Part shown: in pieces, positions 49,790-51,138 of the stretch
How the letters are laid out: each line of letters starts with the position of its first letter
Position numbering within the stretch: position 1 is the first letter of the stretch
Source: a virus
DNA length: 51,138 nucleotides
Reading direction: 5' to 3' (one strand)
Virus record (IMG/VR): IMGVR_UViG_3300028706_000010
Coordinates: 1 to 51,138 of that record
Translations under genes and position numbers: made by a program
Notes under the pieces: generated by a model
Seen by the model: only the letters and a program-made list of their open reading frames with translations
Told to the model about the DNA's origin: nothing
Database searches by the model: none

Positions 49790-50128
49790 TTATGCTCTTT
49801 TAATAAAGCCAGTGATATCTACTTTATTAACAGGTAATGGTTTATTTTTTAGATATACGCTATCAGGGGTTACAGTTACCGTTTTGCTAGCCTTGCTGCC
49901 TAACTTAGTTATAGTACCTTGCGCCATTTTTTGAGAAGCTTTAGTATCAAAGAAAACTATAACATCGCCTTCTTTATAGTCATTAGCTTTAAGAGCCTTC
50001 ACTGCTGCTTGTCTATTCTTAATTTCAATTTTAGCCCAATATAGAACACGGTTAAGATACTCTAAGTCTTCTCTTGGGAATAAAGTGCTGCCTTGATTGG
50101 CCTCAACTATGGTCTTGAATGATTTCAT
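49790..50128 (-). CDS. Unknown protein with capsid-targeting-like N-terminus (112 aa)
   Basis: It begins MKSFKTIVEANQGSTLFPRE, with a gp21-type cut possible after IVE (residue 9, IVE|A). A helical middle (YLNRVLYWAKIEIKNRQAAV) and a beta-rich end with KEGDVIVFFDTKASQK and TITKLGSKASKTVTVTPDSV follow. AGGAAG precedes it, and a 7/8 late box lies 35 bp upstream. It could be an internal head protein. Confidence 0.65.
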   Translation of the reverse strand: MKSFKTIVEANQGSTLFPREDLEYLNRVLYWAKIEIKNRQAAVKALKANDYKEGDVIVFFDTKASQKMAQGTITKLGSKASKTVTVTPDSVYLKNKPLPVNKVDITGFIKRA

Positions 50129-50162
50129 GTTTTTAACTTCCTAATTTATTTTAATAACGTAT

Positions 50163-50170
50163 ATATTTAT
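50163..50170 (-). promoter_or_regulatory. Late-like promoter GATAAATA
   Basis: Seven of eight bases match the late box. The expected start at about 50156 leaves 28 nt before the ATG at 50128. It lies just past the 3' end of the tRNA-Arg(ACG). Confidence 0.5.
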
Positions 50171-50176
50171 CATAAT

Positions 50177-50249
50177 TTGGTACTCTCGGAAGGAATCGAA
50201 CCTTCGCAACTCGGCTTCGTAGACCAGGTACCAGCTCCACTGGCAAGAG
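50177..50249 (-). tRNA. tRNA-Arg(ACG)-like, imperfect D-arm
   Basis: Acceptor ACTCTTG/CGAGAGT (7 bp) and T-arm GAAGG-TTCGATT-CCTTC are intact, and CCA is encoded. The loop CTACGAA gives anticodon ACG (Arg). D and anticodon stems are weak, and the length is 73 nt, three below normal, so it may be a degenerate or unusual tRNA. Confidence 0.6.
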
Positions 50250-50439
50250 TTTAAAACTGTTATCTAATCTTTTAAAGATTTAACTTTATCATAGGCTGCA
50301 ATAGCAATCTGTGCTGGCATATAGAACAATGAATAACCTAAGATTCCAGATACCATTACGTAAATTGTTATATGCATTAACGAGGCGTGTAGTTCAATAG
50401 TCATATGTTTCTCTCTTAATTTCTCAATTTCTTAACTAT

Positions 50440-50468
50440 ATTATAACATAAAACTGAAAAGAAGCCCA
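50440..50468 (-). promoter_or_regulatory. Extended -10 promoter with weak -35
   Basis: The minus strand has TGTTATAAT and a poor -35 (TGGGCT) at 17 bases. It is placed 36 bp before the small membrane protein, and reads on into the tRNA-Arg. Confidence 0.55.
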
Positions 50469-50481
50469 CAGGTTTATTAGA

Positions 50482-50649
50482 CTACTTCGGACTATACGTA
50501 CACCAACCAGGGACTCTATTTACTGGGCTATTTATAATAATATATCGGACCTCATTTGATTTTGTCCAAAGTTCCTTCTGGCATCCGTGAGGCAGAGTAT
50601 CAACGTATGTGCTGCAGAATGGACATAACAATGGTTTAAATGCATTCAT
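50482..50649 (-). CDS. Small Cys-containing protein (55 aa)
   Basis: From ATG 50649, with CGGAG six bases upstream: MNAFKPLLCPFCSTYVDTLP, HGCQKELW and VRYIIINSPVNRVPGWCTYS. CPFC plus HGC suggests a zinc knuckle. It begins just after the tRNA-Arg(TCT) 3' end. Longer starts overlap that tRNA. Function unknown. Confidence 0.6.
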   Translation of the reverse strand: MNAFKPLLCPFCSTYVDTLPHGCQKELWTKSNEVRYIIINSPVNRVPGWCTYSPK

Positions 50650-50672
50650 TACATGCTCCGACATTCTTAAAT

Positions 50673-50747
50673 TGGTGCCCTCACCAGGAGTCGAACCCGG
50701 ACCGATGGAGTAGAAATCCACTGCACTATCCATTATGCTATGAGGGC
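50673..50747 (-). tRNA. tRNA-Arg(TCT)
   Basis: Complete cloverleaf: acceptor GCCCTCA/TGAGGGC, D-arm GCAT/GTGC, anticodon stem GTGGA/TCCAT with loop TTTCTAC (anticodon TCT), T-arm CCGGG-TTCGACT-CCTGG, encoded CCA. It reads AGA, a codon used often here (many aga codons in this AT-rich genome). Confidence 0.95.
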
Positions 50748-50753
50748 TAAAAT

Positions 50754-50782
50754 TGGCAGAAGATATAGGATTCGAACCTATA
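50754..50782 (-). pseudogene. tRNA 3'-half remnant (T-arm, acceptor, CCA)
   Basis: The minus strand reads TATAGGTTCGAATCCTATA followed by TCTTCTGCCA: a perfect T-stem/loop with encoded CCA. The matching 5' acceptor (AGAAGAT) and anticodon arm are absent upstream; instead the end of an 87-aa gene runs into it, with its TAG stop inside the T-stem. This could be a deletion scar or attachment-site core. Confidence 0.75.
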
Positions 50783-51041
50783 CTTTATTTTGCACTTCTC
50801 TCTTAGCTGCAGCTGCTGTCTTAAATTCCCAGCGATACCACTTACGCAATGGGTCTTGACTATCACTGATCTTCCATACGATTGCACGATTACCTTTACC
50901 TTCTTTGCGAAAACGTTTATTTAATCTACGCTTAACTTTCTTCAACATACCTGGTCGATTGTTGTTACTCAAGTTTGTGCGGAAGTATTTAGACACACAA
51001 TCATACTCGTCACCATCTTTTAATGTTTGCTTCATATTCAT
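50778..51041 (-). CDS. Small basic conserved phage protein (87 aa)
   Basis: It begins MNMKQTLKDGDEYDCVSKYF and has the pattern KDGDEYD...KKVKRRLNKRFRKEGK (about residues 9-49) seen in small phage proteins of unknown function. The C-terminal 35 residues (AIVWKISDSQDPLRKWYRWE onward) appear to be an extra segment. The stop lies in the tRNA remnant. ATG 51035 is an alternative start. Confidence 0.7.
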   Translation of the reverse strand: MNMKQTLKDGDEYDCVSKYFRTNLSNNNRPGMLKKVKRRLNKRFRKEGKGNRAIVWKISDSQDPLRKWYRWEFKTAAAAKREVQNKV

Positions 51042-51044
51042 TCT

Positions 51045-51137
51045 CTAGTATGTAGTATAAACTGTTTTACCCACAAGCTTATGGGCCTGCAGCACTTGGT
51101 TTCGGTTGAGAGCCTCATTCACATATGAACAATGGAT
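51045..51137 (-). CDS. Partial gene, C-terminal end only
   Basis: The minus frame is open from the right edge to TAG at 51045-51047 and reads IHCSYVNEALNRNQVLQAHK then LVGKTVYTTY. The 5' part is outside the window. It ends three bases before the next ATG, so it likely belongs to the same unit. No family recognised. Confidence 0.55.
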   Translation of the reverse strand: MHCSYVNEALNRNQVLQAHKLVGKTVYTTY

Positions 51138-51138
51138 C

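Larger units (their letters stand above)
50141..50404 (-). pseudogene. Small membrane protein reading into the tRNA (possible frameshift)
   Basis: ATG 50404, behind AGAGAG, gives MTIELHASLMHITIYVMVSG and LGYSLFYMPAQIAIAAYDKV, a hydrophobic, gene-like stretch. It then continues without a stop through the tRNA-Arg to 50141 (87 codons). If one A were removed from the AAAA run at about 50280, it would end as VKSLKD at a TAG (50264-50266) before the tRNA. Either the coding end was lost or there is a one-base insertion or sequencing error. A sigma70-like promoter precedes it. Confidence 0.5.

Overview
The window is part of the genome of a T4-like tailed phage (contractile-tail myovirus). Three things show this. 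Baseplate genes similar to T4 53, 5, 25, 6, 7 and 8 run in T4-like order. The T4 replication/late-transcription cluster 32-59-33 is present. TATAAATA late promoters precede the late units. The AT-rich sequence, the protein flavour (MGME1-like nuclease, PhoH, DUF4815, DUF3310, ThyX) and the many proteins of cyanophage/pelagiphage type suggest a marine relative. No photosynthesis genes are present, so the host is probably a heterotrophic Gram-negative bacterium: the phage encodes two-component spanins with an outer-membrane lipoprotein. The host cannot be named from this window.

Layout. (1) 1-16.5 kb, minus strand: one nearly gapless late operon for the baseplate and tail periphery, gp48/54-like, gp53, gp27-like hub, gp5-like spike, gp25, gp6, gp7-like, gp8, a 1729-aa DUF4815 protein, a small coiled-coil protein and a long repetitive tail-fibre-like protein that leaves the window. 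(2) 16.5-21.4 kb, plus strand: gp4 (head completion), a gp2-like protein, a tail-tube-fold protein, gp26-like chaperone with an apparent -1 frameshift extension, an EF-hand membrane protein and the tape measure. The two late operons diverge from overlapping TATAAATA promoters and the plus one ends at a terminator at 21.44 kb. (3) 21.5-33.7 kb, minus: gp32, gp59, gp33, an unknown 376-aa protein, small conserved genes, MGME1-like exonuclease, PhoH, FmdB-like zinc ribbon, RNase H, GIY-YIG protein, glutaredoxin, NrdB, NrdA and the spanin pair. (4) 33.7-41.4 kb, minus: late-promoter-driven genes, several starting with a short motif like the T4 capsid-targeting sequence, including a nucleotidyltransferase, a ligase-like protein and a PD-(D/E)XK-like nuclease. 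(5) 41.5-48.5 kb, minus: MazG, QueC, DUF3310, a TGT/DpdA-like protein, FolE, QueE, QueD, an exported SleB-like hydrolase, a zincin, DUF1353 and ThyX. (6) 48.5-51.1 kb: small genes, three tRNAs (Met/Ile-CAT, Arg-ACG, Arg-TCT) and a tRNA 3'-half remnant.

How it works together. FolE, QueD, QueE and QueC make the 7-deazaguanine preQ0 from GTP, and the DpdA-like protein would insert it into phage DNA as protection from restriction. The folE start is preceded by a compact RNA pseudoknot that pairs away its ribosome-binding site. Two promoter classes mark two phases: strong host-sigma70-like promoters with an extended -10 (two are exact TTGACA-17-TATAAT matches) before replication, nucleotide and modification genes, and T4-type TATAAATA late promoters before structural and putative capsid-cargo genes. 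gp33, encoded here, is the expected coactivator for the late class.

The most interesting signals are the folE pseudoknot, the set of capsid-targeting-like N-termini with late promoters, the T TTT TTC frameshift site joining gp26 to a gp51-like tail, the tandem repeats in the gp32 leader, and a QueC that has lost all its zinc cysteines. Everything was read by eye; family assignments rest on remembered motifs and synteny, not on searches.
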